From Paucibacter sp. KBW04 (GTDB taxonomy: Bacteria; Pseudomonadota; Gammaproteobacteria; Burkholderiales; Burkholderiaceae_C): 64,000 nucleotides of DNA. The stretch covers positions 1 through 64,000 of the forward strand of contig NZ_QAJN01000007.1 of the NCBI RefSeq assembly GCF_003852425.1, read 5' to 3'. The notes under the pieces were generated by a model that saw only the letters and a list, made by a program, of their open reading frames with translations, searched no databases and was not told the DNA's origin. A program made the translations under genes and the position numbers. Positions 62,522 to 64,000 of this stretch are shown piece after piece (positions within the stretch are counted from its first letter, which is position 1; each line of letters opens with the position of its first letter).

Positions 62522-64000
62522 ATGTTCAGAAAGAATCCACTCTTAGGCTTCGCCTTGGGCGTCGCATTAGCCATCGCTTCCGCCAGCCTGAAGGCAGCCG
62601 AGGCGCCTGTCGGCCCGCCGGCTGCAGCAGGCAAGACAAGCATCACTGACTTCTTTCGCACACCGGATGTGCAAGGTGTCCGTCTGTCGCCGGATGGCAA
62701 TCAGTTGCTGGCGATCATCAGAAACGGCAGCGATCATGTCGGCCTTGCGGTTTTCAACATCAAGAACCTCAAGGAATCCAAGGTCATCGTCGCCTCGGAC
62801 GAATTGCACGTCGATCGGGCCTACTGGGTTAACCCCCAGCGCATCGTTTTCACGGTCAGAAAACCACCAGGCAAGGAAGATGTAGGGCCTGGTCTTTGGG
62901 CCGTGAACAACGACGGTGGTGACCTACGGCAGTTGATTGACCACAGCCGCCGAGCCATGGAAGCCGGCACCTCGATCAAAAACAGAAGCCTGCCCTGGGC
63001 CTGGGGCCTGTTCGCAGTTCTGGACGATGGGAGCGACGACGTCATCGTCGAACAGTTCACCTTTGACACGAAAAGGCAGTTGTCGCGCACGAACTTGGCG
63101 CGCTTGAATACCCGCACTCATGAACGCACGACCCTGGGAACCGGGGCCCCTCTGGGTAGCAAGGACTGGGTGCTTGATCGCCAGGGGGAACCCATGTGGG
63201 CGACGACCCTGATCCAGGGGCAACTCGCGATGTATGTCAAAAAGAGTGCCTCACAGCCTTGGGAAGCGTGGGCCACAAGCCCAGTCGTGCCCGGTCCAGA
63301 AACGGATCCTGTTTGGGTTGGCCCCAACCGCGAGGTCTACGTCTTGAAAAGGCAGTCTGAACAACAGACCTCAGCCTTGTACCGACTGGACGCACAAACA
63401 TGGAAGCCTGAACCCCAGCCTCTTGTTTCCATCAAAGGCTACGACCTGTCGCCCGAGTTCGTCTATGACGCCACTGCCAAGCGCTTGCTTGGCCTTCATT
63501 TCACCGCCGATGCACACAGCAGCGTTTGGTTTGACCCCGCCATGAAGGCAGCTCAGGCTGAGGTCGACAAACTACTCGGGGGCACGGTCAATCTGCTCCA
63601 CTGCAAGCGTTGCCTTTCAAACAGCAACATCTTGGTGGAGGCCTTCTCTGACAGGATGCCCTCCAGTTACTACCTGTATGACCGGGAAAGCAAAGTCCTC
63701 AGCCCAGTGGGCAGTGGTCGCCCCTGGATTGACCCCAAGCAAATGGCGGCCGTAGACGTGCAGCAATTCAATGCCCGAGACGGACTCCCGATCCCGGTGC
63801 AAATCACGGTACCCAAAGCGGCCCCGAAAAAGCCCATGCCAACCGTTGTACTGGTTCATGGCGGCCCTTGGATTCGCGGCAACTATTGGGGCTGGAATCC
63901 GGCGGCGCAGTTCCTCGCTTCCCGCGGCTATCTGGTTGTGGAGCCGGAATTTCGCGGCAGCTCTGGTTACGGCTTCAAGCACTTCCAAGCCGGTTGGAAG
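62522..64000 (+). CDS. S9-family peptidase (prolyl oligopeptidase type), cut by window end
   Basis: The first 493 codons of a protein that runs off the window. A signal peptide (NPLLGFALGVALAIASASLKA) is followed by a ~400-residue beta-propeller-like region (VQGVRLSPDGNQLLAI, VYVLKRQSEQQTSALYRLD) and the start of an alpha/beta hydrolase domain near residue 443 with VVLVHGGPWIRGNYWG (oxyanion loop) and VVEPEFRGSSGYG. The catalytic Ser-Asp-His must lie beyond position 64000. Such exported enzymes degrade peptides in the periplasm. GGAGGAG precedes the ATG at 62522. It lies 173 bases after receptor 4. Confidence 0.9.
   Translation, partial: MFRKNPLLGFALGVALAIASASLKAAEAPVGPPAAAGKTSITDFFRTPDVQGVRLSPDGNQLLAIIRNGSDHVGLAVFNIKNLKESKVIVASDELHVDRAYWVNPQRIVFTVRKPPGKEDVGPGLWAVNNDGGDLRQLIDHSRRAMEAGTSIKNRSLPWAWGLFAVLDDGSDDVIVEQFTFDTKRQLSRTNLARLNTRTHERTTLGTGAPLGSKDWVLDRQGEPMWATTLIQGQLAMYVKKSASQPWEAWATSPVVPGPETDPVWVGPNREVYVLKRQSEQQTSALYRLDAQTWKPEPQPLVSIKGYDLSPEFVYDATAKRLLGLHFTADAHSSVWFDPAMKAAQAEVDKLLGGTVNLLHCKRCLSNSNILVEAFSDRMPSSYYLYDRESKVLSPVGSGRPWIDPKQMAAVDVQQFNARDGLPIPVQITVPKAAPKKPMPTVVLVHGGPWIRGNYWGWNPAAQFLASRGYLVVEPEFRGSSGYGFKHFQAGWK

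Overview
The window looks like chromosomal DNA of a GC-rich betaproteobacterium of the order Burkholderiales. A Roseateles/Paucibacter/Mitsuaria-like member of the Sphaerotilaceae/Comamonadaceae is my best guess. Reasons: the metX-metW pair, two PEP-CTERM surface proteins, a cluster of TonB-dependent receptors whose mature N-termini carry a VE(V/L)TGSR motif, many c-di-GMP and two-component genes, and strong G/C bias at third codon positions that creates long spurious antisense ORFs. The genus is inference. I see no rRNA, tRNA, CRISPR array, insertion sequence, phage gene or replication origin.

Layout. 0-8.7 kb, minus strand: a PAS-GGDEF diguanylate cyclase preceded by an orphan periplasmic binding protein; a VOC protein, metW and metX behind a promoter, a SAM-II riboswitch and an intrinsic terminator; a second orphan binding protein; the signal peptide peptidase SppA; two glutathione S-transferases. 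8.9-14.4 kb: a DUF898 membrane protein and an M48 protease, an FMN reductase, a Nudix hydrolase, a 72-residue unknown, two GNAT acetyltransferases and an unknown membrane protein. 14.6-24.6 kb: a very large pullulanase lipoprotein, purB, a YCII-type lipoprotein, an OmpR-type two-component pair, a GNAT protein with an NTF2-like tail, and pyrF. 24.9-32.3 kb: a hybrid PAS histidine kinase, a sugar-type binding protein overlapping a GGDEF-EAL protein, and a BamE-like lipoprotein. 32.3-43.3 kb: a molybdenum hydroxylase (large and 2Fe-2S subunits), a carboxylesterase, an ankyrin protein, a winged-helix/TPR regulator facing two PEP-CTERM proteins, and an M14 carboxypeptidase. 43.4-46.5 kb: two LytS-type kinases feeding one LytTR regulator. 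46.6-64 kb: a YafJ-like amidotransferase, a geranylgeranyl-reductase-type flavoprotein, four TonB-dependent receptors and the first 493 codons of an S9 peptidase.

How the parts work together. Three periplasmic binding proteins have no transporter genes nearby, and two of them sit directly upstream of c-di-GMP enzymes, which suggests ligand sensing rather than uptake. The receptor cluster, the S9 peptidase, the M14 carboxypeptidase and the secreted pullulanase fit a bacterium living on polymers such as peptides and alpha-glucans. The intergenic regions of three receptors share short repeated motifs (CGGCATAT, TCGCACAAA), and a LacI-type palindrome lies upstream of the fourth, so the cluster probably responds to specific nutrients. 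The best mechanistic signal is in front of metX: promoter, SAM-II aptamer, possible antiterminator and terminator can be read base by base.

All functions are inferred from protein motifs read by eye. No database search, alignment or folding program was run. Start codons were moved from the longest reading frame wherever a Shine-Dalgarno sequence or signal peptide pointed to an internal start.
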